Positions 8,325 to 15,644 of a DNA stretch of 38,217 bases are shown piece after piece; the stretch's first letter is position 1; each line of letters starts with the position of its first letter. This stretch comes from an uncultured Selenomonadales bacterium (GTDB taxonomy: Bacteria > Bacillota > Negativicutes > Selenomonadales > Selenomonadaceae). The notes beneath the pieces are model-generated. The model made no database searches, was not told the DNA's origin, and saw only the letters and a list, made by a program, of their open reading frames with translations. The position numbers were made by a program, and so were the translations under genes. The stretch is taken from positions 1 through 38,217 of the forward strand of contig CALFJC010000038.1 of NCBI GenBank assembly GCA_937877655.1, given 5' to 3'.

Positions 8325-8548
8325 CCTGTTCAGCCTTGCGAAAATCTTTTTTATGTCGGTTTTGAGATTCGGCGCGTGGAAAATTTTTTCAACGTTGGCT
8401 GTCCTGCTCCGCCTTGCGAAAATCTTTTTTATGTCGGTTTTGAAATTCAGCGCATGGAAATTTTTTTCAACGTTGGCTGTCCTGCTCGGCTTTGCGAATA
8501 TCTTCTTTCATGTCGGTTTTGAAATTCAGCGCGTGGAAATTTTCTTTC
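8325..8548. repeat. Tandem repeat (about 78 bp x 3) derived from a gene 3' end
   Basis: Three units starting at 8325, 8403 and 8481 share CCTG-TTGCGAA-ATGTCGGTTTTGA-GCG-GGAAA. The unit at 8481 spans the last codons of the acetolactate decarboxylase gene (minus strand); the other two follow its stop codon and are non-coding. The third unit carries one extra base. The copies fill the gap up to the gatA ribosome site. Confidence 0.9.
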
Positions 8549-9270
8549 ATCGGTAAGCCCATTGAAAACTTGTCGGTCTTGTCGAATTGCGCCTCGCCGC
8601 TCTTCAAATTCAACTCCAAAACATGCCCGCCGATTTTTTTATCAGCCGAAATGAAATGGAAATGCCAGCCAACCGAATTCAGCGAACTCATGAAATCGGG
8701 GCAATACAAGCCGACAATCGTGCCGCCGATATTTTGAGGCGTAATTTCTTTTTGCGTCTTTAAAGCCTCAACCAAAGTCGGGTAAGGCTCCTCCGCAGCG
8801 CGCTCGCTCCGAATCAAAATTTCATTGAACTCGCCGGGAATTTTTACCATATAAAAACTGTTGCGCCCGTGCTTGTCGACAAGTTCGTTCAAAATTTTTT
8901 CGAGCGCGGCTTTGTCGGCAACGTCGCGGAGTTTGACGGAAAAATCTTTTTCAAAAAATGTCACGTTGGAAAAGGGAACGGTTTCCCTGTCGCCCATAAC
9001 ATTTATTTTGCAATTTCCGTCCGCACGATAAACGACGCCGTCAAGGAAAATCATCTCGCCGTTGAGCCCCTCGAAAGTGCCGATGCCCGTATCGCCGTGC
9101 GTCTTCAAATTTTTAACGGAGATTGAGCCGTCGAAGTAGCCCATTGCCAACGATTGGAGCAAAGCGACTTGATAAACCGTTTCTTTGTCCTGCGCGGGAG
9201 CCGCCGTCGCATTTGCCGTGTTGAAAAGCAAAGTTCCTGCCAAGAAAGTTGCACCCAAAAATTTTTTCAT
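8467..9270 (-). CDS. budA: Alpha-acetolactate decarboxylase with signal peptide
   Basis: A 267-residue protein. Acetolactate decarboxylase converts 2-acetolactate to acetoin. Family motifs are clear: GTFEGLNGEMIFLDGVVYRA (64-83), then TIVGLYCPDFMSSLNSVGWH and FHFISADKKIGGHVLEL. The zinc-binding histidines are H203 and H205 (GWHFHFI) and H216 (GGHVLEL). The N-terminus (MKKFLGATFLAGTLLFNTANATAAPA) is a typical signal peptide with cleavage likely after ATA or TAA, so the enzyme is probably exported; a secreted form is known in Brevibacillus. It starts 2 bases after gatC, with its GGAGGG site inside the gatC end, and sits between gatC and gatA. Its last codons are part of a tandem repeat (8325-8548). 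Confidence 0.88.
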   Translation of the reverse strand: MKKFLGATFLAGTLLFNTANATAAPAQDKETVYQVALLQSLAMGYFDGSISVKNLKTHGDTGIGTFEGLNGEMIFLDGVVYRADGNCKINVMGDRETVPFSNVTFFEKDFSVKLRDVADKAALEKILNELVDKHGRNSFYMVKIPGEFNEILIRSERAAEEPYPTLVEALKTQKEITPQNIGGTIVGLYCPDFMSSLNSVGWHFHFISADKKIGGHVLELNLKSGEAQFDKTDKFSMGLPMKENFHALNFKTDMKEDIRKAEQDSQR

Positions 9271-9272
9271 GA

Positions 9273-9563
9273 TTAACCCTCCAATACTTTCGGTACTTTA
9301 AAATAGCCGTCTTCTTTCAACGGCGCATTTGACAACGCAAGTTCTCTTTCAAGCGACGGCTTAACTTTGTCTTCGCGAAAAACATTTTGCATAGGCAAGG
9401 CGTAAGTCGTCGGCTCGATATTCGTTGTGTCCAGCGATTGCAAGTTCTCGACGTATGTTAAAATTTTGTTGAGTTGAAAAAGGACGTCTTCCTTTTCCTC
9501 TTCGCGAATTTTCAGCCGCGATAAACTTGCTACGGTTTTGATGTCTCGTTCGCTTATCTTCAT
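9273..9563 (-). CDS. gatC: Aspartyl/glutamyl-tRNA(Asn/Gln) amidotransferase subunit C
   Basis: A 96-residue subunit that stabilises GatA in the amidotransferase. MKISERDIKTVASLSRLKI followed by LNKILTYVENLQSLDT is the standard GatC pattern, and the C-terminal part carries REDKVKPS. GGAGG precedes the ATG by about 10 bases. A nested stem-loop lies just upstream. Confidence 0.93.
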   Translation of the reverse strand: MKISERDIKTVASLSRLKIREEEKEDVLFQLNKILTYVENLQSLDTTNIEPTTYALPMQNVFREDKVKPSLERELALSNAPLKEDGYFKVPKVLEG

Positions 9564-9585
9564 AAAAAATTTTTCCTCCTAATGG

Positions 9586-9656
9586 TTGTCGGTAAATTCA
9601 AAATCAGAATGTGACGAGGAATTTTTTCAAACGTCACCTGCTAAATTTACCAACAA
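9586..9656 (-). other. Nested stem-loop between mreD and gatC
   Basis: Outer arms TTGTCGGTAAATT (9586-9598) and AAATTTACCAACAA (9643-9656) are near-complementary. An inner stem GTGACG (9611-9616) with CGTCAC (9632-9637) lies inside them. No T-run follows, so it is not a classical terminator; it may be a processing site or leader structure for gatC. Confidence 0.5.
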
Positions 9657-9659
9657 ACT

Positions 9660-10154
9660 TTAACGTTTTTTCTTCGCGTATTCGTTCAGCTTGACAACAA
9701 TTTTATGAACGGGGTAGGCAAGCACAACCTGCATTATCGCCATCGGCCAAAAATCTTCGCGAATAAATTTCGCCAAATCAATTTGATAATCAAGCAAAAA
9801 TAAAAAGCCGATTGTTATTGCGAAATAAATCACCAGCGCAGGGATTGAACTTATCACGGGCAACAGCGATTCATCTCGAAAAAGATTGACGGAAAATTTT
9901 CCGAAGATTAATCCTATCGTCATGTAGCTGAAAGTTGCCAAGCCGAAATAACTTCCCGACGTTGCGTCTTGCAAAAGCCCCGCCATAAACCCAAAAAATG
10001 CTCCGTATTCGTTTCCGCGCAGAAATGCTATCGAAACCGTCAGCAACAACAATAAATTTGCGCTGAAGCCGTCGAAACTTATGAACGTCAACAGCGAAGT
10101 TTGCAGGGCGTAGAGCAAAATCATCAGCATTGCCCAAAGCCCGATAATTCTCAT
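9660..10154 (-). CDS. mreD: Rod-shape determining membrane protein MreD
   Basis: A 164-residue, very hydrophobic protein with about five membrane segments, for example LWAMLMILLYALQTSLLTF, LLLLLTVSIAFL and PVISSIPALVIYFAITIGFL. The pattern GFMAGLLQDATSGSYFGLATF is typical of MreD, which links MreC and cell-wall synthases in the elongasome. It overlaps mreC by 4 bases (ATGA) and is the third gene of mreBCD. Confidence 0.9.
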   Translation of the reverse strand: MRIIGLWAMLMILLYALQTSLLTFISFDGFSANLLLLLTVSIAFLRGNEYGAFFGFMAGLLQDATSGSYFGLATFSYMTIGLIFGKFSVNLFRDESLLPVISSIPALVIYFAITIGFLFLLDYQIDLAKFIREDFWPMAIMQVVLAYPVHKIVVKLNEYAKKKR

Positions 10155-11179
10155 CGCGTCGCCTCCTCAGCAACGTAGCCCGCTTCCTGAAGTTGTTGCT
10201 GTTGAGCTTCCTGAACTTGCTGTTGCGCATCTTGAATCTGTTGTTGCGCCGCCTGAAGTTTTTCCGCTGTCTCGTAAGGATCTGTTTCCGTGCCGGGAGT
10301 TTGCACAGGCGGTTGAATCGGTTCCGGCGGAGCTTCTCTCGACGCAACGATTATCGCCACGTCTTCCAATTTTTGAAAGTCAACCGAAGTATCAATCACG
10401 CCGTATTTCAAAAGCCCGCCTTCTTCGTTGTGAATCTCGATAATTTTTCCGACGACAAGTCCTTTCGGATAAACGCCGCCGAAGCCCGAAGTCACAACCA
10501 TATCTTCAACCAGAACATCAGAATCCTTCGGGATATTTACCATCTTCGGGAAGTTGGGATTTTTAATGTCGCCTTCGACAATGCCCGCAACTCGCGATTC
10601 GGGACGCTGAATCAAAGTTCCGACAGAAGAACGCGGATCAAGAAGAAGTTGAACTTTTGAAGAATTCAAGCCCGCCTCCATAACGTGCCCGACCAAACCC
10701 ATTTCCGTAACGACCGCCATATTGTTTGCAACGCCGTCCAAAGTTCCGCGATTAATTATGATCACGCTCGACCAAGATGCCGACTCGCGCCCTATGACAC
10801 TTGCCGCAACCAAATCGAATTGAACGACGGCTTGCTTGTATCCGAGCAAATTTCTCAGCCGCTGATTTTCCGAAGCATATTCGCTTGCCGTCAAATTTTG
10901 CGCCCGTAAAAGTTCAACTTCCTCGCGCAGTTGTTTATTCTGTTCGTGCAGATGAGAAATTTCCGCGACGCTGTTTTTCACGAAAGCCAACTTGTTGCCC
11001 GCCCAAGAAAATGCTCGTTGAAAAGGAGATACAATCGCCATTGCGACGCCGTCTGTTGCGGTTGCAGAAAATTTTCCTTTCGCCGCGAAGAACACAGAAC
11101 AAAACACGCTGATAAATACAAAAATCAGCGCGACAATTTTTCTACCGGTTTTTTTTTCCTTGCGAACTTTATTACTCAT
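10151..11179 (-). CDS. mreC: Rod-shape determining protein MreC
   Basis: A 342-residue single-pass membrane protein of the elongasome. A basic N-terminus is followed by a membrane segment at about 14-32 (IVALIFVFISVFCSVFFAA), a coiled coil at about 70-105 (ISHLHEQNKQLREEVELLRAQ), and the beta-rich MreC domain containing GRESASWSSVIIINRGTLDGV. After about residue 275 there is an unusual tail: a proline-rich linker and then a glutamine-rich coiled coil (repeats of QQQ.Q.AQQQ). This tail exceeds the core MreC fold. The gene overlaps mreB and mreD by 4 bases each. Confidence 0.93.
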   Translation of the reverse strand: MSNKVRKEKKTGRKIVALIFVFISVFCSVFFAAKGKFSATATDGVAMAIVSPFQRAFSWAGNKLAFVKNSVAEISHLHEQNKQLREEVELLRAQNLTASEYASENQRLRNLLGYKQAVVQFDLVAASVIGRESASWSSVIIINRGTLDGVANNMAVVTEMGLVGHVMEAGLNSSKVQLLLDPRSSVGTLIQRPESRVAGIVEGDIKNPNFPKMVNIPKDSDVLVEDMVVTSGFGGVYPKGLVVGKIIEIHNEEGGLLKYGVIDTSVDFQKLEDVAIIVASREAPPEPIQPPVQTPGTETDPYETAEKLQAAQQQIQDAQQQVQEAQQQQLQEAGYVAEEATR

Positions 11180-12216
11180 TGTCTCAGCTTTTTGGATGTC
11201 ATGACTACCCGTTTAAGCAAGTTCATGTTTTCAAGAGATCTGCCCGTGCCCTCGCCGACACAACTCAGCGCATCGTCGGCTACAATTACGGGCATCCCCG
11301 TTTCCTTTGCAATTAATTTGTCCAGATTTGATAAAAGTGCTCCGCCGCCCGTCATCATTATTCCGTGATCCATAATGTCTGCCGCCAATTCCGGAGGAGT
11401 TCTTTCGAGCGTGCCCTTGACTGCTTCGACAATTTTAAAAATCGGATCTGCCAGAGCCTCGCGAACTTCACTCGATTTGACTTCAACGGTTTTCGGCAAG
11501 CCCGTCAACAAATCGCGCCCGCGAATTTGCATTGACTTTTCACTTTTGGTCGTGATTATCGCCGTGCCGATTTTAATTTTAATTTCTTCAGCCGTGCGCT
11601 CGCCAATCATCAAGCTGTAAATTCGGCGAATGTATTGGATAATCGAAGAATCCATTTCGTCTCCGCCGACGCGAATTGATTTGCTGACAACAATTCCGCC
11701 AAGAGATATAACGGCGATTTCTGTTGTGCCGCCGCCTATATCGACAACCATATTGCCCGTTGCTTCTTCGACGGGCAACCCCGCGCCGATTGCCGCCGCC
11801 ATCGGTTCTTCAATCAGATAAGCTTCGCGTGCTCCCGCCTGTGTTGCCGCATCTATGACTGCTCTTTTTTCAACTTCCGTCACGCCCGAAGGAACTCCGA
11901 CAACCACTCGCGGACGCATGAAAGATTTTGAGTTCATTGCCTTGCGAATAAAATATCTCAGCATTGCCTGCGTTACGTCGAAGTCGGCAATGACTCCGTC
12001 TTTCATCGGACGAATTGCAATTATATTTCCGGGCGTGCGTCCGATCATTTGTTTTGCCTCTTCGCCGACAGCCAAAACATCGCCCGTATCACTTTTTATC
12101 GCTACGACCGAAGGTTCACGCAGGACAATCCCACGACCTTTGACGTGAACGAGCGTATTTGCCGTCCCAAGGTCAATTCCCATATCGTGCGATAAACCGC
12201 CAAAAATGCCCCACAT
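11176..12216 (-). CDS. mreB: Rod-shape determining actin-like ATPase MreB
   Basis: A 346-residue bacterial actin that organises lateral wall synthesis. The phosphate-1 loop MGIDLGTANTLVHVKGRGIV is near residues 12-31, the phosphate-2 loop VVDIGGGTTEIAVISLGG is near 160, and the adenosine motif HGIMMTGGGALLSNLDKL is near 290. Full family length. The ATG lies about 9 bases after GGAAGGGAG. It begins the mreBCD block and is divergent from galE, with facing promoters in the gap. Confidence 0.97.
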   Translation of the reverse strand: MWGIFGGLSHDMGIDLGTANTLVHVKGRGIVLREPSVVAIKSDTGDVLAVGEEAKQMIGRTPGNIIAIRPMKDGVIADFDVTQAMLRYFIRKAMNSKSFMRPRVVVGVPSGVTEVEKRAVIDAATQAGAREAYLIEEPMAAAIGAGLPVEEATGNMVVDIGGGTTEIAVISLGGIVVSKSIRVGGDEMDSSIIQYIRRIYSLMIGERTAEEIKIKIGTAIITTKSEKSMQIRGRDLLTGLPKTVEVKSSEVREALADPIFKIVEAVKGTLERTPPELAADIMDHGIMMTGGGALLSNLDKLIAKETGMPVIVADDALSCVGEGTGRSLENMNLLKRVVMTSKKLRQ

Positions 12217-12272
12217 CTGAAAGATTGCTCCCTTCCTTTGGTAAAAAAATTTTGCCTGCGCTAAGCAAAATC

Positions 12273-12309
12273 ATTTTATCATACTTTTTACACTTTGCAA
12301 TATTGACAA
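12273..12309 (-). promoter_or_regulatory. Promoter region for mreB
   Basis: Two minus-strand pairings are possible: TTGCAA (12300-12295) with TAAAAT (12278-12273) at 16 bases, or TTGTCA (12309-12304) with TATGAT (12283-12278) at 20 bases. The second has better boxes but long spacing. The TTGTCA overlaps the galE -35 box on the other strand. Confidence 0.4.
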
Positions 12310-12330
12310 CCGCTTTTGCCGTGATAAATT
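12303..12330 (+). promoter_or_regulatory. Promoter for galE
   Basis: TTGACA (12303-12308), a 16-base spacer, then extended -10 TGA-TAAATT (hexamer 12325-12330). It is about 50 bases upstream of the galE ATG. Confidence 0.6.
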
Positions 12331-12335
12331 ATTGG

Positions 12336-12371
12336 TTAGGAACGAGGAAGTAGGAACTGGGAACTAGGGAG
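12336..12371. repeat. Purine-rich short repeat upstream of galE
   Basis: Irregular units of the type TAGGAAC/GAGGAAG/TGGGAAC/TAGGGAGG. Its right end provides the galE ribosome site (GGGAGGT). It resembles tracts at 4427-4441 (reverse strand), 15568-15644 and 31341-31367. Confidence 0.55.
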
Positions 12372-12380
12372 GTATTTTTT

Positions 12381-13370
12381 ATGGCAGTATTGGTTTGCGG
12401 CGGCGCGGGCTATATCGGCTCGCACACAGTCAGACAACTTTTGAAAGCGGGCGAGGAAGTTATTATCGCCGACAATTTGAGTAAAGGACATCGCGCCGCG
12501 ATTAATCCCGACGTGAAATTTTATGAATGCGACATCCGCGATAAAGGCGCGCTGAAAAAAATTTTTGCCGAAAATAAAATCGAGGCGGTTTTTCATTTTG
12601 CGGCTTATATCGAGGCGGGAGAAAGTGTCGAACTTCCTTTGAAATATTTTAACAACAACGTTTACGGGATGCAGATTTTGCTTGAGGCAATGACGGAGTG
12701 CGGCATCGATAAAATTATTTTCAGTTCGACGGCGGCGGTTTACGGCGAGCCCGAAAAAATTCCGATTGCCGAAGACGACGCAACTTTTCCCGTCAATCCT
12801 TACGGCGACTCGAAATTGATAATGGAAATAATGATGCGGCGTGTCAGCGCGGCGCAGGGCGTTCGCTTTGTGAGTTTGAGATATTTTAATGCTTCGGGCG
12901 CGAGCGAAGACGGTTCAATCGGCGAAGATCATCATCCCGAAACTCATTTGATTCCTTTGGTTTTGCAAGTGCCGCTCGGCAAAAGAGATCACATTACGAT
13001 TTTCGGCAATGATTATCCCACGCCTGACGGAACTTGTATTCGCGATTACATTCATGTTTTGGATTTGGCGGACGCTCACATTTGCGCCTTGAATTATCTG
13101 CGCGGAGGCGGCGCGTCGAATTTTTTCAATCTCGGCAGCGGACAAGGTTTTTCCGTCAAAGAAATTATTGACGCGGCTGAAAAAGTCACGGGGCAGAAAA
13201 TAAAAAAAGAGCTTGGAGCTCGCCGCGCAGGCGACCCGGCTCGATTAATTGCCTCAAGCGACAAGGCGCGAAAAATTTTGAAATGGGCTCCGCAATTTGA
13301 TGACATTGAAAAAATTATTTCGACGGCTTGGAATTGGCACACGTCACATCCCAACGGCTACGGCGATTAA
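12381..13370 (+). CDS. galE: UDP-glucose 4-epimerase
   Basis: A 329-residue short-chain dehydrogenase-type epimerase that interconverts UDP-glucose and UDP-galactose, supplying galactose to surface glycans. The NAD-binding loop GGAGYIGSH is at residues 7-15. The catalytic S/T and YxxxK region is visible as SSTAAVYGE followed by NPYGDSK; the usual tyrosine and lysine lie in YGDSK. LRYFNASGA and the C-terminal RRAGDPARLIASS are typical GalE. ATG 12381 follows GGGAGGT. The 3' part of this gene is repeated twice downstream (13381-13622). It is divergent from mreB and convergent with the SGNH-fold gene. Confidence 0.96.
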   Translation: MAVLVCGGAGYIGSHTVRQLLKAGEEVIIADNLSKGHRAAINPDVKFYECDIRDKGALKKIFAENKIEAVFHFAAYIEAGESVELPLKYFNNNVYGMQILLEAMTECGIDKIIFSSTAAVYGEPEKIPIAEDDATFPVNPYGDSKLIMEIMMRRVSAAQGVRFVSLRYFNASGASEDGSIGEDHHPETHLIPLVLQVPLGKRDHITIFGNDYPTPDGTCIRDYIHVLDLADAHICALNYLRGGGASNFFNLGSGQGFSVKEIIDAAEKVTGQKIKKELGARRAGDPARLIASSDKARKILKWAPQFDDIEKIISTAWNWHTSHPNGYGD

Positions 13371-13378
13371 AAAATCAC

Positions 13379-13437
13379 AGAAAAAAAATCGAGTCGGTTG
13401 CTCGCCGCGCAGGCGACCCGGCTCGATTAATTTTTTT
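13379..13437. terminator. Bidirectional terminator formed in galE echo copy 1
   Basis: AATCGAG (13387-13393) pairs with CTCGATT (13422-13428), with an inner GGTTG/CGACC stem. The plus strand then reads AATTTTTTT, and the minus strand reads a run of eight T. It can stop galE from the left and the facing SGNH gene from the right. Confidence 0.75.
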
Positions 13438-13512
13438 CGGAGAAGCGGCGCGAAAAATTTTGCAGCGGGCTCCGCAATTCGACAATCTCAAAAGCTACGG
13501 CGATTAAAAAAT

Positions 13513-13571
13513 CACAAAAAAATCGAGCTTGGAACTTGCCGTGCAGGCGACCCGGCTCGATTAATTTTTTT
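13513..13571. terminator. Bidirectional terminator formed in galE echo copy 2
   Basis: AATCGAG (13521-13527) pairs with CTCGATT (13556-13562), flanked by an A-run on the left and seven T on the right. Same design as copy 1. Confidence 0.7.
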
Positions 13572-13625
13572 CGGAGAAACGGCGTGAAAAATTTTGTAAC
13601 GGGCTCCGCAATTCGACACAAGAAA

Positions 13626-14747
13626 TTATTCAAGGCTCTCAATAATTTTATTCAAAAACGCGCTGAACTTCGCCGCGCCCAAAATATTCATATGTCCGTA
13701 GTCATAAAAATCTTCGTCCTTGAAAACTCCAATTTTCCAACCGTCAACAAAAATCGCCGCCGAATGTTTTTTGCAAGCTTGATTGACAAGATAACGAAAT
13801 TCATCCATTCGCCGCTTGCTGTAATTTTTCATGTAACCTGTCGACATCGGCTGAAGAAAAATTATCGGGCGAATGAAATTTTCTTCGCACAAAGTCAAAT
13901 AATCGTCCAAAATTTTTATATTCTCGTCGCGGGTTTCAGGAAAATCTTTTCCGCCGCCGCCGTCACCTTTCTTTACAATTTCAAATTTCGTTTGCGGCGT
14001 CATGAAACAAAGCGGCTTCTTCATGTAGAAAGGATTGTTGAGATCAAAAGATTCAAGCGACACTTTCGACGAAAGAAATTCTTCCCGAAAAAATTTCCGA
14101 TAAAGCTCGGCGGGCATATAAAAATTGTGCAAGTCATTGAACGCAATAAAATAATGCGGCATCAAAAATTGGAGATTGGACGACTTCGACAAATCGTAAT
14201 GAAATTTGTACGGCGCAAGTTCAATCAGCGCGTAACGAAGATTTTTTCCGTTCTCAATCGCGAATTTCGCAACCAGAAAATTGTAATACAAATCTTGGCT
14301 CGAACGAGCAAAGTTGAAAAGCGGGCGTTTAAATTGCGTAACGTCCAAACTTACTTCGGCATAACTCATGCCCGTCGCAAAAATTTCAAACTCCGCCGCG
14401 TGTTCCTTAAAATATCTGAGCGAACGCTCCACCAAAAAATTATCGTTGAGCGGAAAATTCAAAGCAATAATTTTTTCCTTCGGGACGCCGCACTCTTGAG
14501 CAAAACTTAAAAATTTCATTTCCCAACCGTTGTCCAAGCAAAGCAGATAATCGAAGTAAAAATTTTTAAGGCAAGCTTTCAGGTCGTAAAAAGGATAAAT
14601 CAAATTTGGAGACAAGCCGACTTGCTCCAAAATTTTTTTTGCAGACTCGACGTCGTCCGTAACAATCGCGCAGTATTCAAGTTCGGGATTCAAAAACAAA
14701 AGTTTGTCCGAAAGTTTCTCCGTCCAAGTCACGAGCAAAATTTTCAA
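13626..14747 (-). CDS. SGNH-fold protein of surface-glycan type
   Basis: A 373-residue protein without signal peptide or clear membrane segment. Residues 1-100 look like a Rossmann-type domain (MKILLVTWTEKLSDKLLFL...IVTDD). From about 110 an SGNH-hydrolase-like core begins at ATGMSYAEVSLD, with the conserved-looking stretch ARSSQDLYYNFLVAKFAI and a C-terminal block FYDYGHMNILGAAKF that resembles the Asp-x-x-His block of SGNH esterases and acetyltransferases. It probably modifies or helps export of a cell-surface polysaccharide; the substrate is unknown. It overlaps the HAD gene by 4 bases (ATGA), and its 3' end abuts the galE echo terminators. The fold call is moderate, function weak. Confidence 0.55.
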   Translation of the reverse strand: MKILLVTWTEKLSDKLLFLNPELEYCAIVTDDVESAKKILEQVGLSPNLIYPFYDLKACLKNFYFDYLLCLDNGWEMKFLSFAQECGVPKEKIIALNFPLNDNFLVERSLRYFKEHAAEFEIFATGMSYAEVSLDVTQFKRPLFNFARSSQDLYYNFLVAKFAIENGKNLRYALIELAPYKFHYDLSKSSNLQFLMPHYFIAFNDLHNFYMPAELYRKFFREEFLSSKVSLESFDLNNPFYMKKPLCFMTPQTKFEIVKKGDGGGGKDFPETRDENIKILDDYLTLCEENFIRPIIFLQPMSTGYMKNYSKRRMDEFRYLVNQACKKHSAAIFVDGWKIGVFKDEDFYDYGHMNILGAAKFSAFLNKIIESLE

Positions 14748-15550
14748 GGCGTAATAACTCCAATCTTTACAAGGTAGGTGTAAATGCCGCCGTCTTCGTT
14801 GGAATCTGTGACGGCAAAGGCAAGTTTCTTGACTGCGTCGGGAGCATTCGCCATAACAACGCTTTGCGGAATGTAGCCGAGCATTTCGACATCATTATAA
14901 TTGTCGCCGAAAGCAATAGCCTCGCTGAGTTTGAAGCCGTAATGATTCAACAAAACTTCAATGCCCGTCGCCTTTGAAATGCTCTTGTCCATGACTTCCA
15001 AAAGATGCGGCGCACTCCGAACGACATTCAGCGCGGGAAATTTTTTTCCGAGTTCAATTTCCATTTCGCGGCAAGTCGGCGGCGCGCAGATAACCATGAT
15101 TTTGTTCGGCAAAATATTTTCGTTCAAAAGTTCGTCGAAAGATTTAAGCTCGGCAACCGCGCCGGTTATGTCCATTTCGTGCTGAACGTTTTTATCAATC
15201 GCCTCGACAAACCAACGTCGTCCCGCGTAAAAATTAATCGAAATGTCCTGCCAACCGAGTTTCATTTCCGCCAAAATGTTTTTCGCATCTTCGGCGGCTA
15301 TTTTTTTGTCGAAAATAATTTCTTCGTCCTCCGTCAAAACGAGCCCGCCGCCGTAACTTATCAAGGGCGTGTGCGCCATGCCGAGCGCGTCGGTTATCGG
15401 ATAAATCGCTTCGGGCATCCGCGCAGAGACAAATACAAATTTCAAGCCCTTCGCCACAACGGCTTTAATCGCCTTTTCGTGGAGCGCGGGCGTGTGTTTA
15501 TCGTTTGTGAGAAATGTTCCGTCAATGTCGGAGAGAATTATTTTAATCAT
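14744..15550 (-). CDS. HAD-superfamily hydrolase, Cof-type (class IIB)
   Basis: A 268-residue cytosolic phosphatase. HAD motif I is DIDGTFLTND near residues 8-17, motif II is VSARMPE near 41-47, motif III includes K193/K199-type lysines near SKATGIEVLL, and motif IV is AFGDNYNDVEML near 218-229. The cap sits between motifs II and III, as in Cof/YidA sugar-phosphate and nucleotide phosphatases. Substrate cannot be deduced. ATG follows AAGGAG by 8 bases. It is separated from the FtsZ-like gene by a G/A-rich inverted tract. Confidence 0.88.
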   Translation of the reverse strand: MIKIILSDIDGTFLTNDKHTPALHEKAIKAVVAKGLKFVFVSARMPEAIYPITDALGMAHTPLISYGGGLVLTEDEEIIFDKKIAAEDAKNILAEMKLGWQDISINFYAGRRWFVEAIDKNVQHEMDITGAVAELKSFDELLNENILPNKIMVICAPPTCREMEIELGKKFPALNVVRSAPHLLEVMDKSISKATGIEVLLNHYGFKLSEAIAFGDNYNDVEMLGYIPQSVVMANAPDAVKKLAFAVTDSNEDGGIYTYLVKIGVITP

Positions 15551-15567
15551 TTCAAAAACTCCTTGTA

Positions 15568-15644
15568 AGGGGAATGGGAAAAGGGAAACGGGAAAAGTTT
15601 CAAAATCTAATCCCTTCTCCCTTTTCCCTTATCCCTTCTCCCTT
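15568..15644. repeat. GGGA-rich tract and its inverted counterpart
   Basis: A purine tract (15568-15597) is followed by a CCCTT-type pyrimidine tract (15612-15644). GGGAAAAGGGA (15576-15586) and TCCCTTTTCCC (15618-15628) are perfectly complementary and could form a stem. The pyrimidine tract, read on the minus strand, codes the last residues of the FtsZ-like protein (GEGIREKGEGIRF). Confidence 0.7.

Larger units (their letters stand above)
13203..13622 (+). repeat. Decayed tandem copies of the galE 3' end
   Basis: The segment coding LGARRAGDPARLI and onward to the galE stop and the following AAAAAATCACA recurs. The core GCGACCCGGCTCGATTAAT starts at 13231 (inside galE), 13413 and 13547. Copy 1 (13381-13518) lacks about 48 bases corresponding to the last codons but keeps GCTACGGCGATTAAAAAATCACA. 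Copy 2 (13519-13622) ends at the 3' end of the facing gene. Neither extra copy has an open frame in galE register. Confidence 0.9.

Noticed and set aside
13536..14510. 324-codon plus-strand frame
   Set aside because: It is antisense to the SGNH-fold gene and begins in the galE echo; the composition (K/R/F-rich) is that of a shadow frame.
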